From the NCBI GenBank assembly GCA_008921705.1, contig VFFE01006074.1, positions 350,571 to 414,570 on the forward strand: 64,000 nt of DNA, read 5' to 3'. Source of the DNA: Burhinus oedicnemus (taxonomy: Eukaryota; Chordata; Aves; Charadriiformes; Burhinidae). The notes under the pieces are model-generated. The model saw only the letters and a list, made by a program, of their open reading frames with translations, was not told where the DNA came from and made no database searches. Below, piece after piece: positions 46,997-59,177 of this stretch. Each line of letters opens with the position of its first letter. Position 1 is the first letter of the stretch. The translations under genes and the position numbers were made by a program.

Positions 46997-48258
46997 GTAA
47001 CACCACTCTCTCCAACAGCCTCCTCCTACAAACACATGTCTACTTTGGTAATTACTCTGGAGTAGGAAGTTCTCTGGGTGGATTACCTTAATCTTTTGGA
47101 AAGAGGCACCATCCTCTCCTTGCTGCCCCCTCAACCCTGAGAAGCTGACAGCCCTTGCCAGCCAACAGCTTTCCCTTGACAATGATGTTCCCTTTCTGGG
47201 GAAGGAAGAAAGCACCAGGAGGTGTTTCTGCATGCTAGCTACTCACGAGCAGTTTCTTGGACACTGTTGGTTGTGGCCAGCAAATGATAATGCCTGGGAA
47301 AACCAACACTGTCCCTCTGAGACCTCTTCTCCTGCACATACCAGGCTGAACTTTTCTCTCATTCCCTGGCTGTGACCATGGAGGGACTAAGGGATGCGGA
47401 GCAGCTTGCCCAGGGTGAGGAAAGACAACTCTGTCTCTGGCCAGTGACAACAAGCACCACAGGAGAAGAAAATAGCTCCCCATACTGTGAACAGGAACCC
47501 ATGCATGGTATTTTACCACTGCTCACCAAGAAACATTTTGGCTTGCAGGCAGGACCATGTAGCAGAGCCAGAAGGTCATCATCAGCTTGATCAGAGAACT
47601 TCTTGCTTCAAACTCCAAGAAGAGCCTGAAACACAGTGAGGCACGTGCCTCGAGTCTTGCAGGCTTGCTCAGGTCACTGTATGGAACAAATCATCCTGAA
47701 GTAACACAGACCACATTGAAGATCTGCAAGTCATTACCCATAACGATTATTCAGAAAGGGAGCTGGCATCAAAACCCTCTTCCCTCTCCTCCAGTCCAAA
47801 TCTCTCCCCCTCCCTTTTTCTTTCACTCCCTGGTGTTTTCAGGCAACAAAGACTATCTGAGGATTTTTTCCCTCCTGTTGTGAGTCATGAGAAATCAGCT
47901 CAGGAGCAAGGCATGGTGAAGCCACAGGGAAAGGCTAGCAGAAGGCAGGGAGCAGAGAGAGCTGGTCCTGTTCAGCTGTGTTCCTCCTCGTGGAAGCATG
48001 CACCTGGTTAGGATGGGAAAGCACGGAGGCTAACACATGGGGAGACAGGGACTGTGAAGGCATCTCTGTTCTGCCTTGCTGACACAACCAAGAGGGAGGG
48101 GGAGCACTTCCAAGAGCAAAAACATTTCCCTTCACCCCGGAAGGCAATGCATGGTGTAATGTCCAAGGTCTAGCAATTACCTTCTGGCTTGAAAATATCT
48201 TAGGCCCCTCCCTCTTCTTTCTCCAGGTGGGAAGTAGTCACATGTTGATGCCTGCCCC
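46997..48258. other. Unique non-coding sequence
   Basis: No gene or repeat recognised. The 63 bases just before this block, 46934-46996, are discussed as a possible small exon. Confidence 0.5.
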
Positions 48259-48278
48259 TGCACCCCCCCCACCCCCCC
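48259..48278 (-). repeat. C-rich tract with quadruplex potential on the minus strand
   Basis: A run of eight C and a run of seven C are separated by one A, and CCCCTG lies just upstream. On the minus strand the G runs can supply four or more G-triplets with short loops. Confidence 0.75.
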
Positions 48279-51200
48279 AATATTTCCTTGCGTTTGCTAT
48301 AGCAAATATATTCCTTTTCTTTACCATTAAAGCAAGAACATGGATGAATGCATTTGGAAACCTTTACTTCTCTTATCGTAGTGCCATGTACACAAAGATA
48401 TACAAGAATAAAAGCAGCACAGAGCTTGGGAGAGTAGAAACTTTGGCTGGGGGTGTTGCAGAATGTAGAAAAGCCTGCAGAAATGTTTGACTGTACCTTT
48501 GACTAGGAGAGTTAAGAACTCTTCTCTGGGACTTGTTAGAACTGTAACTGTCTAATTTAGAAGAGCAGGATAGGATGAATATTTTATGAGGGTTTTTCCA
48601 CAGGGCTGTTAACATTTAGCAAACAAAAGACATCCGTGATTCATTTGCCTTCTCACAGGGGGCAAACGAGTTAACAGATGTAACAAGAGAATTAAAAAGG
48701 GATGCTCCCAGCACTGAGAACAGCTGTTGTCTTTAACAGGTACTTGGAAAACCGTGAGTGCTGAGGTTCGTGCAGCACCTATAGGATGAGGTGGGTCTAG
48801 GGTAGAGCTAGCAAACTGATTCAAACCTGGTTTCTGCTCCAAGGTCCTTGGGTAAATACTGTTGGTCCCAGTCCTAGGACTTAGCTGTCTAAACACCTTT
48901 GACAATCTATGGCTATGTTCCCTTTCTCTAGAAAGGTGAATGAAATCTGCCATCCATCTCCCGATCTAGTTGGTAACTCCTGGGCTGTGGTCAGCATGGC
49001 CCAGCTAGTCATGACCTGACTCCAGGTACTTCCCCAGGTGCTCATCCTGCAGAAGAGGCATGAGGCTGTGTTTCAGGGAGGGCCCTGACCACACCAAGAG
49101 AGGGAGCAGACAGTCCTGTCCACAACAGCTGCCAAACTCTCTGCAGTGTTGTTGGGCAGGGGTTTAGCACCAGTGGGGATGCAAAGAAGTGCTGCCTCTC
49201 CCATCTCCTGCTGCGGTGAATCTGCCTCTCTGCAGCAGGTCTCATCATCCCTGTGGTAGGTCAGTTGGGCAAAGAAACACTTCCTTTCCACAGGGAGGTG
49301 TGCTGCTCTGGAGCAGGCAGCCTGGGGCACCTTTCCCCATCCTGCCGACTCCACCAGCCTACGTAGGTGTCCTGAAATTAGCCCAAACCTTTGAATAAGT
49401 TAGTCCACGCTGGGCCTGTGCCTGCTGCATTGTTAACGAGTGACTGAGCACGGCATGCTCTGTCTCGCTCCTGGCTGCTCAGCTGCCTTGCACAGAGCCT
49501 GCAGGCAGCCTGCTTGGGCTTCTTTTGTAATGTATGCTCCAGAAGATGCTCTCCACAAGCCTCTGTCACAGATGATTGTCCAGCTTCGGTGTACAATGTA
49601 CAGATTGCAAAAAATCCAGCTAGGCGTACCCCTAGACATTGTTTCTTTTACATACATGCAAGCAACCCCCCCACATGCACTTCTTATATAGACACATAGA
49701 TGTGCGCATAATACAACACAGTGCCATAAAAATAATACTGACGCTCCAGGTGAGGCGCGTCGCCAGCTCTGTCACTGGAGTTAGCGCCAGTGATGAGCAT
49801 TTCAAACCTCGCCTTTGCAAAGCCATGTCATGCAAGATCCACCTCCAGGAGAATGTGCCTATTGCTGTAGTACCCAGACATTTACAAAACTAAATAGGAG
49901 CCAGATGAACTAAAGAGCTCTAAGAGATTGAATGTTGTTTTTCCCCTAGTCCTTCCTCCACGTTTTGCCTCCTTGTTCAGAAGTTCATGTCTAGCAAGAG
50001 CTGCAAAACCTGTTCTTGCAGTCTTCTCTAGAGAACCACATCAAAGCAGAAAAGCGAGATGATGACCAGATATACTGGTGCAACCCTAATCCTTCCCAAT
50101 CTCTAGGCTTCCCCTCCCTCCCACTAAACCTGACCACAGCTCTCTGCTGTGGGGCCAATACTGCTTAGCCCTATTTTAATCCTATTTTGAAAATCTATTA
50201 CTACTGGTTCTAAAACATACATTAGGGGGCTGGGGACTAAACACAGATCAGAGGCAGGATGGAGCTTTTCGAATCAGTAGCAGGAGACAGACATGATGCA
50301 GAGTCCAGGTCTAAAGCAAGGCAAGTCCCTCTTTTGATTGCGCTCTCTGTCCCTGGAGTGCACTTCATATTTCAGCAGGGCTCACACACCTGTCTGTGTT
50401 GGCCTCTGCTTTGTTTTTCTCCCAGAAAAAGTGGAATATTCAGACTCGATCCCTGTTCTGACATGATTCTCTGCAGTGATTTTCTGCAGGTAGGTCTCTT
50501 CTGATGCTGGAGGTCCAAGACTGGGCTCCTTCCATGCCTGAGGGCCTAAAATCATGGCAGAAGTGTCATCACATCATGTCATAACACCAGTGTCTGCCAA
50601 CTGCCACCCTCTTTGATCAGCATCCCTGGTGACTGTAGCTGAAGGCCACGAAAATGCCAGCTTGCCAGTTAACTGTCCCAAGTTTGCTTGGAACTCTGTT
50701 ACTTCTTCAGAGAATATCCTGGACTTCCCCTCACCTACAGCCATCTCCTTGTGGTACTTTCTGTGTCCAGCCTGGACAGAAAACTCAGCCCAGAAACAGA
50801 TTTTAGTTGAGTTCTAGAGTATGATGGTGAGAGAGCCTGGCCCCACATCATCCCTTCTGCTGGTCCCAACCATGCTTCTATCTATGCATGACCTCCTCTA
50901 CCTCCTTTCAACTTTAGGAAACAAAAAAAACAGGCTGGAAAGTTTTCTTGGCTCCTTCCTAAGGGAATCTGATATCACTTGGAGCAGGGTAGAAGAGGAC
51001 ATGGAAGCAAAGAACTACCAGAAGTCATGCTGATGGTGATCTGCTCACACAAAGTGCAGATGAAGAGTATGCCACATCTCAGCCAGCTGCCTGGCACACG
51101 CTCCTTCGGAAAATACAGAGGTAGCCTCCAAGTCTTTGTGCTTGGATTGCACTGGTGGAAAGCACGCAGCCTGCTTCTACATCCTGTGAAAGCAAAACAT

Positions 51201-51344
51201 AGGAAAACATCACAAGTCTCAGGTTCAGATTCTCTCAAATATTTTTTAGGCTAGTGATTGAGGGGCAAAGGGGAAGAGGACCCAATACACACCGTAGAAA
51301 CACACAAAGAAAGTCTCTGGGCAGTTTATTCATTTTGTGGCTTT
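48279..51344. other. Unique non-coding sequence
   Basis: No gene is recognised. Several overlapping frames at 49.0-49.9 kb on both strands lack motifs. No CpG island is visible. Confidence 0.55.
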
Positions 51345-51412
51345 GAATCAAATACAGATCTCTTTGTTTCTCAACTGACCTATCTGTGAAGGGGGAATAA
51401 AAATGCTGAGTT
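51345..51412 (+). repeat. Possible MIR-like remnant, weak
   Basis: The segment TTGTTTCTCAACTGACCTAT followed by CTGTGAAGGGGGAATAAAAA resembles the sense MIR block 'cctcagtttcctcatctgtaaaatggggataataat'. Only this one block is recognisable. Confidence 0.4.
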
Positions 51413-52086
51413 ATGACTGATGATTTTATTTAGTGGAAAAAGCAACTACATGTGCCACGGAAAGGCAGTGCTTGTACTTATATTTGCACTGATTTTTGTA
51501 CTGATAGTAGAATGTATTATTATGTACTAATTGTCAGGAAGCTGGATGGCATGTGTTGGAATAAATTAGGAGGCTTAGAAAGGAGTGTTTCAAAAAGACC
51601 TAACACAAAATGCTAAATGACAGACAATAACAATCTACTGAAGACAAAGGTGAGTGGCTCTGTTTGGGTTGGAATGCATTCAGCCTTTTCCCAGAGATAT
51701 ACAAGAATGAAATTGCTACCATATTTCAGCTTCTGTTCCAGTCCTTTTCACAGGGTGATGTCCTTTTATTATTTGGCCTTGGGATGTCATCATTACTGAA
51801 AACATTATTGAGTGACGTTCGTGAAAATGGAGATAGCGTCAAGATTTGTTAAGGACAGGCCTAAAGGAGTGCTAAGCACTTCTTCCTAAAGCCAGTTCTG
51901 CTGAAGCAACTCACTTCTGACTCACAAAATGTATCATACACCAGTGATAACTCACCCCCAGCTCCAGGTTTCCCTGTCATGATTTACCGCTCTGCCTAGT
52001 ATTCTGTGGTTGAGTTTTCAAGGCCACTGATGCATAAACAGCTTCTTCAGCCCTGAACTTCCCTGGAGTAGTCTGCTGTTTACTTA
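51413..52086. other. Unique non-coding sequence
   Basis: No gene or repeat recognised. A donor-like word follows GACAAAG at about 51650, with only a poor acceptor upstream. Confidence 0.55.
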
Positions 52087-52158
52087 GATATACAAAGAGA
52101 TATAGATATATATGTGTTTATATACATATATATGTGTATGTATAAATATATATATATG
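52087..52158 (+). repeat. AT-rich imperfect microsatellite
   Basis: Alternating purine-pyrimidine sequence made of TATA, TATG, GTAT and ATAC words over about 70 bases, ending in ATATATATATATG. It is imperfect and therefore probably old. Confidence 0.85.
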
Positions 52159-52190
52159 CAGCATGTACTTTTCCAACACTCTCACACATT

Positions 52191-52232
52191 AGTTAATTAA
52201 CTGTATGCCATAATTAATTAATTTATTGTTTG
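52191..52232. promoter_or_regulatory. TAATTA-rich patch, possible homeodomain sites
   Basis: AGTTAATTAACT (52191-52202) is a perfect 12-bp palindrome. It is followed by ATAATTAATTAATTTATTG and TTTGG, giving several overlapping TAATTA cores, the usual homeodomain core, and one forkhead-like TATTGTTT. Whether it works as a regulatory site cannot be seen. It lies next to AT-rich simple sequence, so composition alone may explain it. Confidence 0.2.
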
Positions 52233-53678
52233 GAAATTCCAGTAGCATTAGATGAATGATTCCAGCAGGAACTTAGCCAGACAGATGATTTCAGAAACTT
52301 CTCTCCGTGGCTTTGTTATTCTGGGAAACAGGTTTTTTTACAAAAAAATTTGACAGAACAGATGGCTCATGTGAAATACTTGAAATTCCACCAAATCAGA
52401 GCTGATAAAAACAGATAGTTTCACTGAACCTGGTGGGTGCTAGGTAACTTGCAGGGGAAATAAATTGTGTGTGAGGCTGACATTGCTAGTGGTTATTGCT
52501 TTGGATTTTTGCTATTTCCCTTGTTTATATGATCTGTTTTTTGATTAAGCTCAGGCATTTGCACTGTACTGCACCGTGCTGGATACAAGATAGAGCACGA
52601 GTCCTTCTACTTCATCGGACTAACACAGGCCTCACCAGCCATCACAAGCTTCGTATTCATTCTGTGTTCAACCAGCACAAGGTGACACTCACTGCAAGCA
52701 GTTTTGTAAAAGGGGATGCCCCACCAGTTCCTATAACTGAAAAAGGGAGAAGAGCATGACATATTCCTCTGAAACTGGGACTGTGCAGGATTTAGGGGAG
52801 AAGAAAGGAGGAATTTTCTTTAAGGAGCTTTTTTCTGTGGAGAAAAAAAAAAAAGAGGCAGGTTTGGGTCAAGACTGACATTTAATTGGCTTTCTTTCTC
52901 TTAACTAGCATTTTTCTGGGAAATTTTAACAGTCTAGTTCAGACATTTTCAGTCTTAAATGAACTTTTAGAACTTCTGAAGGCCAAAATGGAGGGAAAAA
53001 GTTTCAATTTCTTTCAAAACAATAATTTCATACTGTCTAAAAATCTACAATTTATGAAGAGAAAAAGAAAACCAGAACTTCTGTTTCTGTGTTAAACTGG
53101 TATGAAGCTGTGGGATTTTCTTTTTGTTTTGAATTCCAAATTTGAAAGGAACTTAAAAGTCATGTTCCTGTCACACTCTCCTTTTCATATCCAGTTCATT
53201 CACCCATGCTGGACTGGTATCAACCACAAGAACAGATACATTATAAGTGGAGAATCAATGTGAATAGCTTTTACTTTGGTAGAGTTCAAGAAGTAGTTCT
53301 GCTTATAGGGAATATTTGTCATTTAGAAACATCCCACAAAGATACTCAGTGGCCAACAAGCAGCAAACTGTTCTAGACTGGGAAATCAGTGTCAGAACAG
53401 TGATAATTTTTGCCTGAATTATACATGTTAACTTCTGATCTTTGATCTAGTAAATGTAAATCTCATCAGTAGGGGTACCTTAAATACCATTAGGTATGAA
53501 AACTTGTAGGCATCTACATATAGACATTAAATATCAATGTTCAAATATGCAAACTGGTCTCTCTGAAGGAGAAAATTTAGAATGACAACCAAGGGTTTGT
53601 TGATGGCTCTTTCTCTAGGCAATCTTTAATGCTACCAACTGTAACATATATTACATGTGTGCATTTCCTCTCCCTTAG
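52233..53678. other. Unique non-coding sequence
   Basis: No gene recognised. A weak CR1-like word near 53140-53175 was rejected. A pyrimidine tract appears at the right end, ahead of the possible exon. Confidence 0.5.
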
Positions 53679-53843
53679 TACCTGCATTGGTTTCCATGGA
53701 CCTCCTTTCAGAGTTCCTCCACAAAGTCCTGTTTACTCCTATACTGTAGATGGAGTCCTGAAGGACAGAGAAAATATCCTCACAAAGGAGGAAGCGAAGC
53801 CTGTTACCCAGCTATCACCAAGTAACTTCTGAGTAACCTGGAG
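53679..53843 (+). other. Possible exon bounded by strong splice consensus
   Basis: The tract GCATTTCCTCTCCCTTAG (ending 53678) is a good acceptor, and at 53844 the sequence CTGGAG then GTGAGTTC is a near-ideal donor. The 165 bases between have no repeat. One frame gives CIGFHGPPFRVPPQSPVYSY, then TVDGVLKDRENILTKEE, and stops (TGA) 11 bases before the donor. The other two frames also contain stops, so if it is an exon it would hold the end of a reading frame or belong to a non-coding transcript. I do not recognise the peptide. A second plus-strand exon-like block lies 510 bases downstream. Confidence 0.3.
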
Positions 53844-54353
53844 GTGAGTTCTTCTGGGAAAAGGATACCCACTTAGATAAATCCCTTCTAGAGGGATTCA
53901 GTGTGGAAATGTTCTGATCTGCCCGGTTGCTAAGGAAATTAATGAGGAAACGGGCAGAGGCAGGTTCTGCAATTGTGCCATGCTGCAGGAACATAACATT
54001 TCCTTCTGCTCTGAAAAATAATATAAAAGGAATGGCCAGGGAGCTTTCCTAGCCAGCGTTTTACTCAACAGAATATTTCCAAATGGAAAACAAGCACATC
54101 CACTGGGTAGCAGTAGGTATCATGGAGGTTTCCACTGCCGGTCCCTTGCCAAAACCACATGAAATGTCCTTTGCCTCAGTAGATGGTGGCTTGCGGACAA
54201 CTCTTCAGAGACTCTGAATTGCACAAAATATGCTGGAATTCCCTTTCCCCCTGGCACAGCAGGGAAGAAGGCACTAGATGGGTAAAGGTCTTCACAAATG
54301 CTTCTCAAAGGTCTGAAAACACCTTCAAGACAGCAGAGCTATTTTTTTGCCAG
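53844..54353. other. Possible intron between two exon-like blocks
   Basis: About 510 bases that begin with GTGAGT and end with TTTTTTTGCCAG. No repeat or gene recognised inside. Confidence 0.25.
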
Positions 54354-54472
54354 TTTACCAGGGATGAGGATTAGGAATAACTAGGTCGGGGGATTTTGCT
54401 GTTGCCAAAGGGCCTGGCCAGAGGAGCTGGGAAATGCACCAATTTAGTGATGGATCTAGGGGCTGCCAGAGG
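54354..54472 (+). other. Possible exon bounded by splice consensus
   Basis: The acceptor ATTTTTTTGCCAG ends at 54353. The donor is GCCAGAGG then GTAAGTAC at 54473. The 119 bases contain no obvious conserved frame, and stops occur early in the plus-strand frames. If real, it would more likely be part of a long non-coding RNA or a 3' untranslated exon. Its interest comes from following the candidate at 53679-53843 on the same strand. Confidence 0.22.
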
Positions 54473-54900
54473 GTAAGTACAGAAAACATTAATAGTGTTC
54501 AAGGCCTCCTCTTTACAGGAGACTTGAGCTAGCAAAAACAGCTGCCAAGGTCCTGACTGAGTGGATGAGTCTGCTGCTGGGCACATATGTTGAGTGAAGG
54601 CTGCTGCGATACCCTACATAAAATTCCATGATTTGTGTTTTCTTGCTGGGACATCCGGGCAAACTACTAAAGATGAGAATTGTCCTTATATTATTAAGAT
54701 GTCTGCCAGTTCCGGAAGGATCTGTAAAAAATTGTAGTTCTTCTCCTTGACTACTCACGGACTATGCCTACAGAGTAGTTCTTCAATAGTTCTGCAGGAG
54801 GGCACCTTACTTCTGGATCATACGTATATGATTGAGTCCAATTTCCTTGTACTTCTTTCATATGGAGTGACCCTCAATGAATTCCACATGAATACATTAT

Positions 54901-54937
54901 TTTGTTTTGGTTTGGTTTGGTTTGGTTTATTTTACCC
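54901..54937 (+). repeat. (TTTGG)n pentanucleotide repeat
   Basis: Five to six units of TTTGG with an impure start (TTTGTTTTGG) and end (TTTATTTTA). Confidence 0.9.
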
Positions 54938-55159
54938 CAGTGGTCTCCGTTGGGGGTTGAAAGCCAAGCTGGTAAATTTTTCTTGTATTATCAGCCTTTG
55001 AAATGTCTCTCTCTCATTGTTTCAGCTCTCCTCCTTCGTATTCAGCAGTGAAATGTGTAAATTGCACATTCTTTTAAAACTGTTTTTACTCTTTCACATT
55101 GTGTAAGACCTCAGAGAAAAAGGAAAGAATGCCCCACTCTCTCCTGCTTTAATTACTTA

Positions 55160-55250
55160 TAATATGTAGTATTAATTACTACTGTGTTAGGCTCCGTACA
55201 GATATAGCAGGATGCAGCCTTTGCCTTTTATAGCCATTTCCAGGTGAAGA
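55160..55250. repeat. Possible L2-type remnant
   Basis: ACTGTGTTAGGCTCCGTACA followed by GATATAGCAGGATGCAGCC and TTTGCC resembles the amniote repeat word 'ttgtgctaggcgctgtacaaacatag...agacagtccctgcc', part of L2-related 3' sequence. The match is short and by memory. Strand relative to the element is not assigned. Confidence 0.4.
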
Positions 55251-57013
55251 GTAGGAAATGGGAATTTAGAACAGGTACAGGTTGAAGAATCAAGACCTCT
55301 AGACCTTGGACATGACCCTCATGACTGCAGTGCTACGAAAGAGTAGGTTCCATCCATATCTAAATTGAAGAGCAGTTTAGAAAATTAAAGCTCTGAACTC
55401 TTCAGTGCCAGTATCTGTTTCAGTTGGGTGCTTTAAGTACCTGCAGCTTTTGTTGACTTAACTTGGGTATGTAGATGCCTCTCACTTCTCAAAAACAAAT
55501 TCTTATTGATTTCTTTCAGTGAATTTCTGCGAGGAAAAGGAATTTGATTCAGAGCTCATTAGTCCAGCCTGGAGACATTTGGTCATCTGGGTCATAGGCT
55601 TGGGACTTTCTCCTCTGAACTCATGCATCTGTCTATGCCCACACTAGGAGGAACAACTGTGCTTCCCAGAACCAAACTTGCTTCTGCTAGTTCCAATCAA
55701 AGAGAGGAATGAAAGACCTGGCTTTTTAAAATGTAGTTAGTTCTAATGGAAAAGAAATAGATGCATGTGTTCCCTGTGGACCATGATGGCCCTTTCTGAG
55801 AATGCTTGTTAATACTTAACAGCGACAAGCAGTGGGTGGTTTTCCAATGAGCAATCACCTCAGCCTGGAAGCTGGGAAGGAAAGCAGAGGAGCCAGATGT
55901 CCTGAGCAGAGGTATGAACACTAAGAAGATCAGAGCCCATCCTTGGTAAAGCCTGGAATACAAGGGACCTCAAACACAGTCCCATACATCCCAAGCCCTG
56001 TCCAACCATCTGCATCGTTATTCAAAAGTTTGCATGGAGCCAGCTCTACCCATGCCACCCATCTGAGCTGAACTGGAACTGGGCCACCAGCAGGCTCTGG
56101 TTTTGATTAACCTTCTTATTCATGCAGCGTCAACCAGCTTAATTTTTTTATTATTGCTGTGAGAGAGAAAAATTAAAGAAGGAGTTGCCTGGCATGGTGC
56201 GGCCTGCAGCTGTTTCATGTGAATTTCAGAGACTGAGAGCGGAAGTATGGAGAGACTTGGCTAAAATGGAAAATGTTAAGGGGGGATCGGGTACATAAAA
56301 CACAGCTGCTACTGGGCAAGGGTCTGACTCCTGGGCCAGAAATTTGGATTGCAATACCCTCTTGGAAGCTTGGAAATAACATCTGTATTGATTGATGTTT
56401 GTCCTTTTTCTTTTAGCCAAACCCTATTTCCAGCTGCTTGGATGTTTTGACAGAGCCTAAAATTCAGCTTTTCTTCCTATTTTTCTCTTTCCGCCTATTT
56501 TCAGTCTCCTTTCTTCATGACACAAGCAGAACCCACCGACAACCCAACAAGATCACAACCTCTTGCCCTTGCTTCTCTTGCACTGAGGCCTTGCACATGG
56601 GAACAAAAAAACTCTGTTCTGCACAGTATTTCTCCCTGCACTGAAAAGGACCAATTTCATTTAGATCATCTTGGGATTGACTCCTCACCATACAGAGTTG
56701 AATGTCTAAAGTCACTGTAAAATGAGGGTCATTTTGTGTCTTCTGGTTTATGTTGATATCCATCTAGCCTGTAGCAGCGAGTTGTGCCTGCTACACAAAG
56801 CACTTTTGCAAGAAAGGCTGATGCAGCTCCTCAGAAGATTCTTCATAATGTTGATTGAGCTGGCCCCAGAGCCCAGCCTTGGTGAGTGATGTAATCTTTC
56901 ACCTCCAAGTTCAACCTGGAAAATTGCTTTCGGGCTATTACTTTGGCATCTCTTATGTGCTTGAAATTCCAGAATGATGAAAATAAGGAAAAGAAATAAA
57001 CAGGTATATATGT
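55251..57013. other. Unique non-coding sequence
   Basis: No gene or repeat recognised. Confidence 0.55.
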
Positions 57014-57081
57014 TAAAAGAAAAAAAAAAAAGAATTAAAAAAAGAGACAGAGAGAAAAAAAATTGACAAAAAAGCAACATT
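57014..57081 (+). repeat. A-rich low-complexity tract
   Basis: Runs of A (up to 13) with interspersed G, plus GAGACAGAGAGA. There is no clear element body beside it, so it is low-complexity DNA or the worn tail of an unrecognised insertion. Confidence 0.75.
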
Positions 57082-58730
57082 ACGATTCTTGCATTGAGTC
57101 TTGTTTCCTAAGTAATTGCAAGAAATGAAAAAGGGCCAGTTTCCCAGGTGAATGTTGTAGAAGTGTACATGGACTTTATTAGTTTCCCAGAGGTTTAAAC
57201 AGAGCTTGACATTTCACATTTCATTGAACATTACACTCGTACAATGGGTTGGGTAGTATATTTTTGAGCCAAAAGTTCTCAAACAAGGGCGTCTAACTCT
57301 CTGAAGCCAAATCCCTGTTTGGGCACCTAAGATTTCTGAACACCCACAGCTTTTTCTGATTTTGATTAGATTTGTTTGTGCTCAACACTTCTGAAAAATC
57401 CCTCCGATTTTATTTAGGTGCCTTCAAAGCAAAAAAATGGAGAGAGGAAGAAAATGGAAAATAAGCAGTATTCTTAACTTGAGATGACTTACAACAGAGG
57501 TTCAGTTAAACTTTAGGATCTTTTATTGGCTTAATCCAAACCATTCTGAATTGTTTTGGCTCCACTAGTGCTCTAAACAATGTTGACTAACTTAGGCTAG
57601 CTATGCCAAATTAAGAACGTTTCTACAATGCGTTTTTAGCATAGATTTACTCCATTGATTTCTGTATGTTACCTTAAGGACCACAGCTGGAACATTTTGC
57701 CCCAGGACTTTACTCATTGTGCTCCAAGCAGAAATATGACCAAGAATGGGGAATATTGTTCTCTCAAATAATTTCTCCTGCCAGTACCCAAGACCAGTTC
57801 CTGGCACAATCTGCATTCAGGGCAGCAGGTAGCAGGCAGAACCAGAAACCCCTTACAGAAGGGCTCATGCCCTACCTTTTGGTACCTGCATGAAGAGCAA
57901 CAGGCAAAAAAATTGATTTAGTGGGGACCAAGGATTATATCCAAAAGCAGCTCTATGGAAAAGAGGCCAGATCAAGATAAGAAAAACAGCAGGAATTTAT
58001 CCAGTGCCCAGCAAGGGATGTCCCAAGGAGCAAAGCTGCTGGGACAGATCATCATGGGTCATCAGTGAGGTAAGAGATCCTTTTTCCTTCCAATTTCTAT
58101 GTCTCAGTTTCTCGTATCTCCTGCCATTTTCACTCAATCCCTAGTCTTCCTTTGGGCAAATTTCCATTGGTTTTGCCAGAGGAAGTACTGAGTAACAGCT
58201 GAGTCAGGTTCTGAAGACTTGAATGTGCGATCCTATACACAACGCACTGCAGAAATATGCTTCACAGAGTGATGGGTTTGGGAGCAAGGGAAAGGAAAAC
58301 CCCAGCTGCAGGTGCACCCCCTTCCCCCCAAACCAAAAGACTGAAGAACTTTTTAATCTTTCATAATATTTAGTTTAATTCTTTTCAAGGGGGAGGGGGA
58401 AATCTGAGCGTCAGTTTATGTAACTTTAAAAAATGTGTTTCTACTTAAAAGCTAATCAACATCTCCCACATCAGACAGTAAACGTGGTGCTGTTGAACAG
58501 GATTATTCCTGATCTCTGCTTTGTCTCAGCTGTGGATTAAAAAGTGTAATGTTATCCTGTTTAATATTTTAACCGTATGGGCTGCAATTTCATGGACAAT
58601 TATATGACAAGGGAAGTGCTCAGCAAGCCAGTCACAACCCAAAAGATGGTTATTTCCCTAAAAGCTCCACTAAAACCTTTGCCAGCGGTAACAGGGGTCT
58701 GTCTCATCACCTCTCTCTTCCATAAACATC
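57082..58730. other. Unique non-coding sequence
   Basis: No gene or repeat recognised. Confidence 0.55.
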
Positions 58731-58745
58731 TTTTTTTTTTTTTTT
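58731..58745 (+). repeat. Poly-T run (T15)
   Basis: Fifteen T in a row, followed by AATTTTATTTC. Confidence 0.9.
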
Positions 58746-59106
58746 AATTTTATTTCTTTACACCCTTACTAAACCACCTTTTTGCCCAGCTGTGCAGGGA
58801 AGACTAGAACTGGGGCTTGTACCTGCACAGTGGGTGCTCAGCGCCAGATGCAAACAGCTGCACATATGAAGCCACTCTCAGCACATCAAGATAACAACTA
58901 TATCCCACCCCACACCCCTAGCCAATATCCTCTATTTGAATCTGCTACTGGACTGTGGTTTTTCCTGTTTGGTATGTCTTGCACTCACACAGCAATGAGG
59001 ATGAACACTGAGTCAAAACTAGGGTGAATGTTTAGCTGGGTGTCAAGAAAGTCTTGTACAGAGTGTAGGGATGGGTTCTGTTGGTGCCTTGCATGTATGA
59101 GGAAAG

Positions 59107-59177
59107 AGAGGAGAGGAGAGGAGAGGAGAGGAGAGGAGAGGGGAGGGGAGGGGAAGGGAGGAGAGGGGAGGGGAGGA
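59107..59177 (+). repeat. (GGAGA)n array passing into GGGGA units, G-quadruplex potential
   Basis: The left half is perfect GGAGA pentamers. The right half changes to GGGGA units with one GGGAA. From about 59140 there are more than four runs of three or four G with one- or two-base spacers, a strong quadruplex pattern. An open frame reads through it as alternating Arg, Gly and Glu and is an artefact of the repeat. Confidence 0.95.

Noticed and set aside
47385..47430. Word GCAGCTTGCCCAGGGTGAGG similar to a MIR block
   Set aside because: Only one block matches and neighbouring MIR blocks are absent.
51537..51650. Possible exon after TACTAATTGTCAG with donor GACAAAG/GTGAGT
   Set aside because: The branch-like TACTAAT is only a few bases from the AG and there is no pyrimidine tract, so the acceptor is poor.
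53140..53180. Segment TTGAAAGGAACTTAAAAGTC similar to the CR1 terminus 'ttggaagggaccttaaagatc'
   Set aside because: The match covers about 30 bases and nothing further aligns; not enough to call an element.
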